Of a stretch of DNA of 64,000 nt, positions 1 through 12,261 are shown one piece after another. The notes below the pieces were generated by a model. The model was not told where the DNA came from and did not search any database. It worked only from the letters and a program-made list of their open reading frames with translations. The stretch's first letter is position 1, and each line of letters begins with the position of its first letter. This DNA is from Epichloe hybrida. Its lineage: Eukaryota; Ascomycota; Sordariomycetes; Hypocreales; Clavicipitaceae. The position numbers and the translations under genes were made by a program. Location of the stretch: the NCBI GenBank assembly GCA_019022495.1, contig JAFEKR010000001.1, forward strand, positions 7,254,001-7,318,000. Reading direction: 5' to 3'.

Positions 1-1046
1 TTTCTTGTATTCTTTATAGACAATATTCTTATAGCGTTTCATAAGGATAATAAAGGCATTACTAACCGCATTTCTAAGGGCCTAAAGGAGGCGTATAAAT
101 TAGATAAAAAAGGTAAAGTAGGATTCTTCCTAGGGATCTAGATTATTAGAGACTAAGAATAACAAAAGGTGTATCTTAGTTATAAGGCATATATTAACAA
201 GATTAGGGAAAAATTTAGGTAAGTAGGAAAAGGCACTTTCCTTACTATACTAATCCTAGTAGTAAAGTATTATAAGTTTAAGGGTAAAGCTAAGAAGTAA
301 GTAATAAAGGTTTACTAAGAAAAGATTAGATTAATCCTATATACTATAATTATAATTAGACCTAACGTTACTTTTGCAGCGGCGAAGTTATTATAATACC
401 TTATAAATCTAGGACTAGAGTATATAAAGGCAGTAAACTAAGCTATCTGCTACTTACTTATTATAAATAAACTCATGCTATACTATAGTATAATTACTAA
501 ACTTTAAGCTCTTTAAATCTTAAGTAATACCTCCTTTATAAATAATCTTAAGACTTATAAATTATTATAAGAATACTTAATTACTCTCTTTAGTAAACTA
601 ATTATCTAGAAAGCTACGCGCTAAATAATAGTAACTATATTTATAATAGAGGCTAAATTACTTACTTTATAATAGGTAGTAAAGGAGACTATAAGTCTAT
701 AGTGCTTATTTAGAGATATTAAATTTAATACCTATAAAGATTAGGTTATTAATTATAATAATTAACAAATAATTTAACTTATACTTAACAAGAGCAAATA
801 ATTAAATACTTAACTATATTATGTTAATATTTATAATATGTGGTTAAAGTAAGAATTTAAGAAAGGAAGCTTTAAAATCACATATTTGCCTATAGAAAAG
901 ATACCTGCTAATAGATTTACAAAGGCGTTAAATTATTAGCACTTTAAACGCTTTAGATCTATGCTTAGTCTTATAGATTTATATATAATATATAATATTT
1001 AAAGCGCATAGGTTACGAAGGAATCATAGGCATATTAACGAGGGGG
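1..1046 (+). mobile_element. RIP-degraded Ty1/copia pol remnant (RT end, RNase H)
   Basis: Frame 1 from base 1 reads like the C-terminal half of a copia polyprotein. An FxDN motif stands where the YVDD catalytic box of reverse transcriptase is expected, followed by an FFLGI segment, a 'RP.V.FA' segment and an RNase H-like 'IEAK' block near 640-660. The C-terminal 'TKAL...F' block lies near 920-960. Many TAG/TAA codons interrupt it, mostly where copia proteins carry glutamine, as RIP would produce. A purine run (GAGGGGG, 1040-1046) resembles the polypurine tract before a 3' LTR. The 5' part lies outside the window. It is a different family from the copia element at 53.4-60.5 kb. Confidence 0.75.
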
Positions 1047-2530
1047 TATGAAATTAATTACCCTAGAAATATATAAAGGCCCCCTCCTTAGTAAGCAAAG
1101 CGCTACTAAGGCAAATAGAATTAATAAAATAAAGACTCTAAAACACTATTACATAAAAACACGCGTACAAACGCTATACTAGATAAAGGAAATAAACTTA
1201 TATAAGGAGGTAAATAACCTCCTTAAGTTAGGCTATTACTATAGTTACCTTCTCCTTAACTACTACTAAAGAGCCCTTAGTAGTATCCTTAGCCCTAATG
1301 CTTAGATTAATAACCTTACTATATACGGAATCTAGCTCTATAATAAGTTCTAATTAGAGTTATAGCGCCTTATAGCACTGCTTTACTATCTACGCGTATA
1401 TAAGTAAATAATTAGGGAAAATTATAATTAGAAGTGCCTTACCTTAGTGTCTTTATCTAGTACTAATAATATCCGCTTAGCAAGGGGAATATAAGTATTA
1501 TATAAAGGCAGGTAATAGTAATTACTAACCTTATATAAGTAATATCTCTAAGATTATCTAGACCTAACCTTAAAGTAATAACCTAAGCTACTCTTACTTA
1601 TAAGGCTTACTTAAACACACTCTTTATAGGGAATATTACGCTTAGGACCTTAAGGAGTAAGTAATTTAGGCTATACTATTAGTATATACTAGAGAGAAAG
1701 GGAAAGTATAGTATTAATAGGTTATTTTTATAAAGTTTACAGAGGATTATACCTTAAGCATTCTCCCCTTACCTAGGCCCTTATAGGATATAAGGTTTAT
1801 AGAGAAGTATGCTTAGGGTATTCTCCTTACTTCTCCTTAGGAGATAATAACTTACTAGCAAGTAGCTTAGCACTAATTAGTAAAGAATTACTAATAGGTA
1901 GCTTAGACCTAGCTAGGGGAGGTAAAGAATTATTATAAGTTACACTAAGGCTTAGATAAGAATATATAGCTAAATTAGCTATAATATAAGTAATTCGCTA
2001 AAGAGCGGTTAAGCCCTCCTAGGAGCGAAGATTCTCTTTAACCTAAGCATATATATTAGAGTTTATATTAATTAAAATATAAGCTAGTTAATAAAAAGTG
2101 TGTTATAAAGGGAAGAAAAGGAAGCCTATAACTATTATATTAAGAGATCCTTTATAGGAGGGGAGCGTAGGTATAAAAGTAAGAGAGCTTACTTTAAATT
2201 TATATTAAATTCAGGCATTACTAAAACACTACATATTTACTAGTTAAGATATTAGTTAGTAATTATAATAACCTTAACACTAACTAGGGGGTGTATTGCC
2301 TAATAGTGAATATAGTGTCTATAATAAATAAATTTATACCTATAACTATATTAGGGGAGCTAAAGATATACATTGCTAAACGTAATAATTTATAATAAAA
2401 GCATATAATCTATAATATAATAGCTTTCTCTATAAAAGAGAAGCTTTTATCCTTCTATTTGTATAATAGAGCGATAGCTTTAATCCAATCCTTTTCTAAC
2501 CTTCTTTATCCTACTAGGGGATATCTTTTA
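1047..2530. other. AT-rich RIP-type island, no intact gene
   Basis: Strongly AT-rich sequence full of TAG/TAA in all frames, continuing the transposon remnant to the left. One plus frame (about 1140-2100) stays readable if TAG is taken as former CAG, but I could not assign its product. A second purine run (AGGGGG) followed by TGT near 2285-2292 could mark another LTR junction. Base composition changes sharply to gene-like DNA at about 2530. No functional gene is seen. Confidence 0.6.
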
Positions 2531-2839
2531 AGTCACGTGCCCAGCGCACAACATTTTGGACTGCGGGAAGGTGGGTCAAATGCATCTCATTCATAAAGGC
2601 ACAGAAAAGGCAACGCCACAGCTTGACTCGTCTTTTCAAGATAGCCAAGACAAACCGACATGCATTCAATATCTACAGTAACTTCACCGCACTGCTATGC
2701 TAATGACCACCAAATTTTCAAGGCCGTTGGCTCTCGTCAGCCCGCAATGTTTTGCAGTTCAGTACAAGACATGCGCCGTATCATGCATCTATCCTCCCAC
2801 CTTTTTAAGTGACGGCATCAGACCAGACGAATCACTGCT

Positions 2840-5357
2840 CTAGGTGCTATTGCCGCTTCCGACACCAATGCTATCCTCGTATTCGGTCCATCGCAGCGCC
2901 TCTTCTACGTCCATGACAAAATGCGACTCTCCTCCACACAGCGCCACTATGCCACTCCGTTCCATGAGCACCCAGACCGGGTGGTCTCTCCGGCTGGGTC
3001 CGCGAGAGAAGAAGATGCGCACGCCGCGGTCTCGGTAGTTGCGAACAATCTCTTCCAGCACTTGCGTCCCTGAGCCGTCCATTGAAGTCACGCCGTGGAT
3101 GTCGAAGATGACGTTCCTATTGGATTCTTGACTGCGGAGGCGTGGAAGTGCAGGGTGCGCAGCCGAGGTCCCATATAGCTCTAGCCGACGTAGTCGTGCC
3201 TTGAGCTCTCCAGTGTTGGCAAATGTGAGTGGCTCTAGGATCTTGACAATGAGACAGCCTTCGACGAATTCAAGACTGTGGTTGCCGGATTCGGCATTGT
3301 CAAACCGATTAGTGCCAGGGATACGCCCGAGAATCTGAATACGCGGCCGGGTACTGTGCTTGATGACGAGGAGAATCGAAATGCCAACCCCGAGAGCCAT
3401 TCCAAGTGTGAGTGAGTAGAAGATCGTGGACAAGAAAATGATGGCCATGAGCCCAAGCTCAGTCCAGCCTCGGATACCCAGAAAAAAGGCAATATCGTGC
3501 GGCGCTTCCTCTATCAGCGAGTATGCAACGACAGAGATCATGGATGAGAGGACAGGTTTCTGATGAGTATAGGTTAGTTTTATAGAGCATATTTAAGATC
3601 GCCCGCTGCTCGAAGAGCAAATGCGAGTTGATGGGGCGCGGGGTTCCTGACCGGCAAATAGTAAAAAGATGGCAGCAGAAACAAGATTGACAAGAGAGTG
3701 ATCAAACTCAATAGTATCGAGCTGACGGGACTCTTGCCACCCGTCGTCTTGTTTACTTTGCTTCGACCATAGCCACCAAAAGCGGGTAAGCTCATAAAGC
3801 ACGCGCCTACAAGGTTGGCTGTTCCGAGAGCAATCATCTCGCGATTGGCACTGAGTGCAATCCCTTGGATGGCGTCGTTCCCACCCAAACTCTTGGCTGC
3901 GACGGAAGACTCGAAGAACCCAAGCAGGGCGATGAGAAACGAAGTCGAAAGCGCAGAGCGAATATGTTTCATGTGAGACAGCCTGAATGGCCATCTGAAC
4001 ATGAAAACTCCACCACTGGCGGCCTTTACACTGCCAAGGATCTCGACGCCCTGCTCATCCCAGCGAAAATGCCAGCAGAGAATAGCCGAGATGACGACAA
4101 CCAAGAATCGATCTGGGAGGAAGACGACAGAAGGGAACCTGCGCTCAAGGCGTTTCTTGAGCTCACTGCATCTCATTAGTGACCTCTTTTATAGCGAAAC
4201 AAGGTGTGATTTGTTGGGAAGCGGGGCCATGTGTCTCACCGGAAAACCATGATGACGAGGAAACTGACGCCAGCGACGGCAAATGTCAACCGATGAACCC
4301 CTCCGACATTCTCAAAAATGAAGTAAATCTTTTCCACAGTGCTTCCATGGCTCGCTCCAACATCGCTGGCAACATCGCTCAATCCAAGCTCGGGGATCAG
4401 CTGGTCAACGGCAATCACAAAGCCAATGGCACTGATGAACCCCCTCAGAAATGGTCTGCTCAACACGCTGTCCAAGAAACCTAACCTGGCAATTCCTGCA
4501 ATTAAAACAGTTGCCCCTGCCATTCCAGCAACTACTCCGCAGATTTGCGCATGAATCAGGCCGTTATCCTCATCCGTATTGCCGCTGTCTACACTGTGCT
4601 GGACGACGGTACCGACGAGCAAAGACCCGGCGGCTTCTGGGCCGACAATCATTTGTGGACAAGAACCCAGCAACGCGTATATAAAGGGGTTGAATACAAA
4701 GGAATACAAGCCATGTATCGGTGGTACGTGAGCCAGGTTGGCCGCCAGCGAAAGAGCCATGGGCAGATAGAATGATGCGATGGTGATGGCGGATGTCAAG
4801 TCGCCTTTGAGGTACGCCCACTTGTACTGCTGCATCCAGTTCAGACAAGGAATGTAATAGGCCATGTACATCAGCGGTGTATCGTGGATGCCAGCTTGCT
4901 GGGCAAGCTCCCTGCTCTGGCCCATCTTCTTGGTCCGTATTCTCCCACCAAACCACCTCTTCCACCCATCGTCGGAGCACGTTTGTGACACAGAGTTTTC
5001 GATAAGCCGACAAGAGTCTGTGTCAACAATTTCTTCTCTCGTAAAAGGGAACTCTCCTTCATATGGGCTCACAGGCCGTGGACTAAACGTGCCGTGTTCG
5101 CATAACCCTGGATGAACGGTCGATCGTCTTCGCTCGCTTGTGTCCGCTGGAATCAACGGCGTCGACTCACTAGCGTCTGGTTTCCCTTCATCGCCACAAG
5201 ACGGTGACGTAATTGCATGCCCAAATGCCGGGCCACTATCTCGACTGCTCTCCCGGCTCGATGCTGCGTGGCTCTTGCGGAGTGCACTGGGCTGCGTTGG
5301 TGTGTGGCCAATGTTGGAGGACGAGTCCTCGCGGCTATGCCTGGACCGGCCAGCCAT
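2840..5357 (-). CDS. SulP/SLC26 family anion transporter with STAS domain
   Basis: Membrane transporter of the sulfate permease family, about 783 aa. Exons are 5357-4240, 4165-3652 and 3559-2840; the introns (74 and 92 nt) keep frame and rejoin conserved text (FYYLP/KPVLSSM). The start is the ATG at 5357; an upstream in-frame TTG is not a start. Residues 1-140 are a charged, Ser-rich cytosolic tail with a TPLIP segment. The hydrophobic SulP core follows, with 'VPPIHGLYS' and 'CPQMIVGPEA'. The last about 180 residues form a STAS domain ('NVIFDIHGVTSMDGSGTQ'). The core looks closer to the yeast Ygr125w/Vsb1 vacuolar subfamily than to the plasma-membrane sulfate permeases Sul1/Sul2, so the substrate is uncertain. 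The family call is firm. Confidence 0.9.
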
Positions 5358-6490
5358 TTGCGTCAAGTAAGGATATGCCCAACCCTAGGGCGTAGGCAGC
5401 ATCGGGAGTTCACTCGACGGGAAAGGGCGGCCGATGATATTTTGTCTTTTGTCTGTCGTCAAGTCGTCTCTCATACCTGGTTGTACAGAAGAAGAAGTGC
5501 CAAGGTGCGAGGTTGCGGGATCGGCTAGCGGTACACGGATAGGATCGTGCGCCTCGGTTCGACGACGGGTCAGATGCAAGCACGCAATTGGCAGCTGATG
5601 CGTAGCTTGACAACTAAGGTGAGGCAAGTAAAGGGGAAGAGGTAGCACATGAGCTCACGAAAAGATCTGTGGGCGGTGTAAGTCCATTTGGGCGAAGGGA
5701 ATATGAAGATGAAAGAGGCGGTTGACATTCGTCACATTGAAACTGCCACTAGCAGCAAGATGTGGGTCGCACCCACTAATAACTTGCAGCCGGAGGTGCG
5801 TTGTACTACTACGGATCCGTAGGGGGTGAGGTGCGGGGCCTGGCAGCTGACTGGTCAACGGGCCTAAAAAAAAAACTAACACAGCGCAGGGCTACTACAG
5901 GGCCCCCCCACCAGAGAGAATAAAGGGTGTTCCCGCAGCTCCAGTGCGCATCACCGACTTTCAATCATCTGGGCTGGGCCGGCCCGGCACCGATACCTCG
6001 AGGAGAATTTTTTTTTTTGGTAGTACCAGGACATAGATGGATGATCTGATGGTCAATCACCGTCAGTTATCAACCACCTTGTTGCCACGCAGGAAGTTGT
6101 GTCACCCCAGTATTCCGTTTTGCCGAGACCTCGTGCATGGGAAACGATCATGTAGCCAATGTCTCGTGAGTCATGAGTCATGACGCTGGTTGTGGTCGAC
6201 CGAAGATCAGAATCACAGCAGAATAAGTGTTTTGACGGTATCGTATTTGTATGCTAATACCACAATGAGACGAACCCCCTTTGCCTGCCAGAGGGCCCGA
6301 ATTAAACCCAATTGTGTGGTATGAAAAACAAATGAGAAATGAATCGACAGCACAAAGTCTTGACACCTGGCGTTGCCTGAGACATAAACACTGGTATAAT
6401 CTATCGACTCCTCGCTAACCCGCTTGCCATACATCAAGGGCAATATTTTGGCCTTTTCTGAGGGGAACAACAGAAAAGAGACCGGAACAA
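5358..6490. other. Intergenic region upstream of the SulP gene
   Basis: About 1.1 kb without a supported gene. It holds the 5' flank of the SulP gene, an A-run near 5867-5876 and a T-run near 6007-6018. Short open frames here have no recognisable protein features. Confidence 0.5.
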
Positions 6491-6499
6491 ACACAAATC

Positions 6500-7960
6500 A
6501 TGGACAGCAATAAATTCATGTCCTTGATAATGGAAAACCTTCGAGGTCAAATTCGAAAGCTTCCTGCATCTGATGCTTGTGCAGATCCATTCCATGACTC
6601 GGGAGACCAGTCAGGACTGGCAGAATGCGCTTGCACTGGCGCCTCATTGACGAGGCTGGCGCCGCCATAGATCGCATCATAAACATTGTGGAAGACCGCC
6701 ATCCATGGAGCCGAGTAAAGCCTCCTATTCGGCTGGGGAGACTCCAGGCATTTTAGACGTACAAGCACCGCCACACGTCATCTGCGCAGAAGGACATATT
6801 GAAGGGATGGGAGTCTGCGTCCGAGTCATCGCCGCAGGCGAAGAAGGCACTGTGTGGAAAGGAGTATTGTTCAGTGATAGATAGTCGAGGTTGGGAAGAG
6901 CACAAGACCTCTGGATGTCATTTCCCATCCGCAGCATGGACATACCGCGGCCCTGCCAAGTTCCCGAAGGCTTAGATCAACACTGTCAAAGAATTGCCGC
7001 GATCGAGGGTAAGATTCGGGAGTGGGTTTGATGTTGGGAAGAGTCACGCGGCGTACCCTATCCTGCTGTCGACAAGTCTCGGTCTTCTTCCTTGAACCTT
7101 CGGACGAGGCCGTTGAGAAGGAGTGGGCATCGACGCGCCAAAATCCGAGAAACTCGGAAGAGAGCCAAGGCGCTGAATAGTCGGGTATACTCACCCGGCA
7201 ATGTTGGCTGGAAGCCTTTCTCCGTGATATACTAGTCGTCCGTATCAGACGGATACTCGGTCTGGACGTCTTCCTCCTTGAGTAGTTTTGGAAGTCCAAG
7301 CGTTGCCGAAGTGAAACTGTGAGTATCGTTAGACTTCTTTGTAACAGGATAGAGCTCAATAGGCAAGAGCTCACCAGTTCAGGGTGTAAAGCGTCCAGGA
7401 CACCTTCTTTCGTGTTTCTAGTGTAAGGACACCGAAAGAGAACCGCCTTTGATTCTGATGAAGGCCGAGTCGATGTGATAGTGCAACTGCCAGGCCTTTA
7501 AATTGCTGTACACGCTTATTGTCTGCTCGAATTGTGCAGTAAAGCTGGGCTAAAATGAGACATTGCAGGGTACTCAAGTGTTCTCCAGAACCATGGATTG
7601 AATAGCCTGGTTCCATTGTTGTTCGCACATGGCGATTTGTTGGTAGTCGGAATTCTCCGATGAAATACCCGCAATGCAGAAAACTAGATATAGCTGAGCA
7701 GCTTTGTAATGGCATTTGACCTTTTCAGAATCCGACACGAATTCTTCATAAATGCGAAAAAATGTAGGCTTGTGTAGTACAGGAAAAAGCGGGACCAGTT
7801 CCTGAAGTATACATTGACACATCGATCAGAGAAGATCCGAGGTGGACAGCGTGCGAGGGCGAGGGTGACGATACTGACGAGAGGGATCCGGGGAAGGTCC
7901 ATCCTTGGCCACTTTGCGATGGAACAATGGAACTACCACAGCAATTCAGTCGATGATTCA
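6500..7960 (-). pseudogene. Decayed fungal-specific transcription factor (Zn2Cys6-type middle region)
   Basis: On the minus strand, fragments of the fungal transcription factor (MHR) domain occur in the right order but in different frames. They are 'VPLFPVLHKPTFF..YEEF' (about 7740-7800), 'STLQCLILAQLY' to 'SHRLGLHQNQRRF' and 'RKKVSWTLY' (7380-7570), then after a likely intron 'ATLGLPKLLKEEDVQTEYPSDTDD' followed directly by an in-frame TAG near 7230. 'EKGFQPTLPG' and 'LFSALALFRVSRIL' follow, then frameshifts. The frame also breaks upstream near 7805-7830, and no Cys6 zinc cluster is found at the N-terminus. The C-terminal part (6550-6950) is barely recognisable. Family members are nuclear regulators, often of sugar or secondary metabolism; this copy looks dead. 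Confidence 0.7.
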
Positions 7961-8004
7961 TTTAACCCGCCAATTGAACTAAGTAGGTCAGTTTCCAGAT
8001 CGAC

Positions 8005-9922
8005 TTAACTAAAGTCAGCCTCATTCTGGTCTTCCCCGTCGGCTGATGCGGGTTGTGGTGACTTCCCGATGGGGAAATGTTCCATCGACCCGAGATATGC
8101 CACGACGTGATCGTCAGCCAGCAGAGTGTCCTTCTGCAGAAACAAACAACAAGACGCGGTCAGCACAGATTTTTGGCGACATGTTTCGCTGACTAGAACA
8201 GGAGACGAGGGAAAGCAAAGGTGCAGGCAGTGCAAGTGAAGTTGGAACTTATCGACGGACACTGGAAGTGGACTTACCTCACGGCCCAACACTTCTACTG
8301 CTCTGGCCAATAGCTGGCCCTCGACCTCTCTCAACAGCTTTGCTGTGGCTATGCAGCTTGGTCTCAGTAGACCAGCTTCTTGCGCGGGTTCGAGGTCATC
8401 GTCGGACGGCCCGTTTCTAATGCTGGCCAGTTGCTCTTGCACCATCTGGAGGACCAGTGCAACGGCACGAAGCCTGAATACCTGACACAACTCGTGATCG
8501 CGGATCAAGGTTTCGAAATCGTCGATTTGTTCACTCACATCCTCGCCTTGCCACAGGAGTCCCAGCTGCCTGTCTCCGCACGGTTCTTCAAGTACTTGGA
8601 ACGACAGGCCGTCTTCTTCATTGAGGCACATCAGGTATACAAACGGTGAATACCATCTAACCCCGCAAACTCCTTCCTCATCTACCTCTTCGACTAATTT
8701 CAAAACTCTTGCGCCGTTGAAAACATGAAGCTTGGCCACGGAGAGGGGATCATCGGGGAATGGATCCACATGCAAGGTCATTGGAGAGGCAGAAGTCGAG
8801 GGGTCTATAAACCCATAGCTGAAAAGCATCTCAGAGGCCGGCTTAGCGTCTCCATAAGATATCGTGACCTCGTTGCCTTTAGAAACGCTCGTTCCGGGAC
8901 GGACGAGAAGGACGACATCATCAGTGCTGTCTTCTTCCTCATAGAACGATGACGGCTGACTCGAGTGGTTTACCATGTCGAGCCCGGGAACCATGGCGGC
9001 CCCGGATCTGGGCAATTCGAGACATCTAGAGCGATACCAGGCGTCTACTAATGCCCAATCTTCGATACACATTTCTTCCCTGCCCCAAAGGAGAGCATCC
9101 CAAAATGGTAGTGGCTGGGTCATGACAGAGAGCCCCTCAAATTCGGTTTGCAGCGTGGCACGTTTTGCTTTCAAGGCGGCCTACGAAGTGGTTAGTCACC
9201 CCACCCTCCACTACGAACGTGAAGAGCATTGCGTAGGAGGGGAATCTTTGCGTCTGCAAAGCATCATCGTTGATGAAGAATCTGGGGTGGGTGGGTGGTC
9301 TCGAGAGCCGACAGACATCAGGGAAGATGGGAGCGAAGAAACTCTTGAAGAGCCAGATCGGTTGTTTACCTCTAGGGATGTGCCATTGAGGAGTTGTCTT
9401 TCCACATCACTCCACATTGTTGGAACAGGAATGGACCTAGGCAAGAAGCGAATGTATTCCGTCCACGGAGAAGGTGTTAGTCCCCCCGATTGGCGGCCCT
9501 GTGCGAGATGCGCTACGAGGAACAGCAAAATGTCACCTCGGGTCGACTGCTCCTGGTTAGTTAGTTTTTTTCTTTCTTTTTTTTAAAGCCCTCCTCAAAG
9601 CAGTAGGGATGGGGCGTGCATGACCGGCCAGATGGATGCATCATACCTTTCGTCCAGCTATTTCCAGGAGCTGCTTGAAGTTCTGGTCTACCTTGGCGTA
9701 CTCTTGGACAGCTTCAGCCGATAACACTAGATCGCGCGGGATTCTCAAAACGGCCCTTGTCTCTTCGCCGACCATTTTGACTGCGCTGCCTTGCACGTCG
9801 GACTCGGTTAGGAGGCCAAACCCTTTCCCATGTCCCACATCCTGCAGCTTGACGCCCATGAACTGCACACCATTGAAATGCGCCCATGTCGGGAATGCCT
9901 CTATAGGAGCATGAGACGGCAT
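8005..9922 (-). CDS. SET-domain protein lysine methyltransferase
   Basis: Predicted 496-aa SET-domain methyltransferase of the Rubisco-LSMT/SETD6-like class, transferring methyl groups from S-adenosylmethionine to lysines of non-histone or ribosomal proteins. Exons are 9922-9647, 9552-9370, 9180-8278 and 8133-8005; all junctions are GT-AG and in frame. The N-terminus reads 'FNGVQFMGVKLQDVGHGKGFGL', the usual start of the fold, with 'IPRDLVLS' after it. Exon 3 carries the SET signatures 'GLDMVNHS' (NH motif) and 'ISYGDAKPASEMLFSYGF', which bind the cofactor and form the catalytic pocket. The C-terminal helical part resembles the substrate-binding domain of this class. The substrate cannot be told from sequence. 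It stands alone, downstream of repeat elements. Confidence 0.88.
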
Positions 9923-10143
9923 GATGTGGGAATGCTACTTCTCTCCGAGGCAAAGGGCTCGTGGAAAGCTGCAAGAGGGTGGGAAAGGTCCTATGTTGGG
10001 CCCCCTCGCCCAGGGCGTTCGGCTGGGAAGGGAACGACGGAGTGGGAAAGCCCGGAAGTCGGCCGCGATGTGTAGTGAGGTGAGATTGAGGATGAATTGG
10101 GGTCAAAATGTCCAAAATGTCCGAGAAATGTACGGACTACGTA

Positions 10144-10515
10144 TACAGTCTAACCCGTGAATGATTTTACAATAACCACAAGCCCCACGCGGGGCGGCCA
10201 CTATCAGCTCTCAGTGGCTATAATGAGTGGAGCCATTAGGGATGCTATTGTAAGGGGTATTTACGGACTACGCTAGTACATATGAGATGCTGTGAAATTG
10301 TACATCTCCTTAGCTGTTGTCCACCTTGCGAGTCTGCTAGGCCCGCAAATTATATGTATCTCTACTAGTTTACTTTTACCTTATTAGATTAGATACATAC
10401 AGACCCTAGTTAACGTGACTCCACAAGGTGGACAACAGTTAAGGTGCTCCTTTCCCCACTTAGTGCCACACTAAGCCACGGAAAGATCGATCTATCAAAC
10501 AGGGATTAGACTGTA
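10144..10515. mobile_element. Inverted-repeat element A, copy 1 (interrupted)
   Basis: The left end begins TACAGTCTAACCC at 10144 and the right end finishes GGGATTAGACTGTA at 10515, its near-perfect inverse. The first about 120 bp match 51177-51310 (shared blocks 'TGAATGATTTTACA' and 'ATTAGGGATGCTAT'). A second short element (10308-10444) sits inside, so the original unit was about 235 bp. It has no coding capacity, so it is a MITE-like element. Flanking TA/TA dinucleotides fit a TA target duplication but are too short to prove it. Confidence 0.65.
10308..10444. mobile_element. Short inverted-repeat element B-type, nested in element A
   Basis: A 137-bp unit with about 27-bp terminal inverted repeats: CCTTAGCTGTTGTCCACCTT at the left and the reverse complement of CCTTAACTGTTGTCCACCTT at the right. 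The right interior ('ACAGACCCTAG' then 'GTGACTCCACAAG') is shared with 35330-35355 and 62461-62494, linking it to the larger B family. It is non-coding and MITE-like. Confidence 0.7.
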
Positions 10516-12261
10516 TGCGGGCGAACTTCAACTCGTGGCTAGCAATATCATCATCATGTAGGATACCTGTAGATTTGGGTTCCAAGACAATAGCCTCGTG
10601 AAACACCATCGCGGCCTATCGCACATCTTCTAAAATACGAATCATCACACTAGCGAGCGACACACGGCTGACATGCATAGCAATCTGTGTCATAAAAGCA
10701 TCCGGCCTACCGAAGCACGAATCCCACGTCGTGACACGCCGAAGCCCAGAACCTCTTCAACCCCGCCTTCCTACGTGGGAGGTAGGAGCATGTACAGTCA
10801 GTCAGTCTGATGGCTCTACATGAAGTTACTGGGAGGAGGATAATGAGAAACTCGCATCGATGAGAAGCGGATACCGCTGCCGCGATCAACACATCGCTCA
10901 CCTGCTTCTTCTTCATACCAGCATCTTAGATACACGAAGGGGTTGGGGCCGACCTCGTGAGCTTTGTCGACAGTATGGGTTTTGTCGGGGGTTTTTTTTC
11001 TTTCTTTTTTTTTCCTTTGCGAATTCACCCTTCCTGGGGCATTGCATGCATGCGAGTGATTGAGGTCAACATCATCGGTCATGCACATGATCCAAATCTG
11101 TATCTATGGCTGTGTGCCACTACAACAGGATTACCAAGTCTTGTCTCTACTTTCGGGGAAATATCTCGTAATACTTCTCCTCTGCCTGCTCATGAACAGT
11201 GTCATGCGTCAGGCCAATGTAACATCAGCTTACCGCAGCAAGCAAGTCGTCGGTTGTTCAGGCCCAGCCTTCGTGCCCGGTCCTGACAAACATATCATAA
11301 CTTGCGGAGCATCCAATGTAACGCGTGCCTCACTTCTCAAGTTATTACGGCATTTGCCACACGTCAGACACTGGCTGACACTTATAGCTTGCCAGACGCC
11401 CGCTGGGCCCGAGCCGCTCATCTGACAAGACTGGATGATCGCCACGAGGCAAGGATGGCTCATGCATTTGCAGGTACTGTCCTTCAAAAGATTCCCCATG
11501 GGCTTGACGGCGCGAGTGATTTGGATTTGCCATTATCGTGCTCCTGCCCGGCATGCAAGTCTCACGCTGTAGCAGCAGCAGGTAAGGCTTACGCCCCGAG
11601 TCTACTTGTCTGAGTCCGTCCCACACAGGTCAGCAGAAAGGAAAGTCTCGCCAATGCTGTCCTTGTGTGATAAGGAAGGGATTATCTAACAGCAATAGGG
11701 CATTCTTGTGGCTCATGATGCTGATTTAGGCCATCTATTTCTGTATAGAGCCAGCCCAAGGCTGAGACTGACAGTCAGGGAGCACAGCCATGGATGTTCT
11801 CTTTCTCCAACCACTTACACGTCGTGGACGAGGCACAGCGTGACTTTACGGCTTGAAGGCAGCCATTGGACTTGTGCAGGCTGCGCAGGGGAGATACTCC
11901 GAAGACTGTCTCACACCATGTTGAGTTCGTTACATGCGTGACACAGCAAGCCTCCTCCGAAGATAGTAATACAGTCAGATGTCCCTTGCCAGATCTGGAG
12001 AAGAGATGTCTAAGTTAGTGTGACTTGGTCGGATTGTCACCGAGCGAAACTTGAGCCGTGAGATATGGGCTTCACCACGGTCAGAGAAGCAAGCATTCTC
12101 GGAATCGTATAAGTAGAGCCGTCTGTTCGACTCTCTGGAGTTGTCTTTTGGTATCATCATCCTCGTCATCTGCAAACAGCCCAGCCCAGTCGACCAAGAA
12201 CACTTCAGTGCTCACTCAGAGCTCAGAACTCCTATATATCTTCCCGTCTTCTCATCTCAAG
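10516..12261. other. Long intergenic region before the nuclease gene
   Basis: About 1.7 kb with no gene I can support. It has scattered open frames of up to about 120 codons on both strands, a T-rich tract at 10991-11011, and ordinary composition. It probably holds the upstream regulatory region of the nuclease gene. Confidence 0.5.
12108..12115 (+). promoter_or_regulatory. Candidate TATA box of the nuclease gene
   Basis: TATAAGTA lies 154 nt before the ATG at 12262, followed by a pyrimidine-rich leader (TCTTCCCGTCTTCTCATCTC just before the start). This fits a highly expressed or induced fungal secreted-protein promoter, but is inferred from sequence only. Confidence 0.35.
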
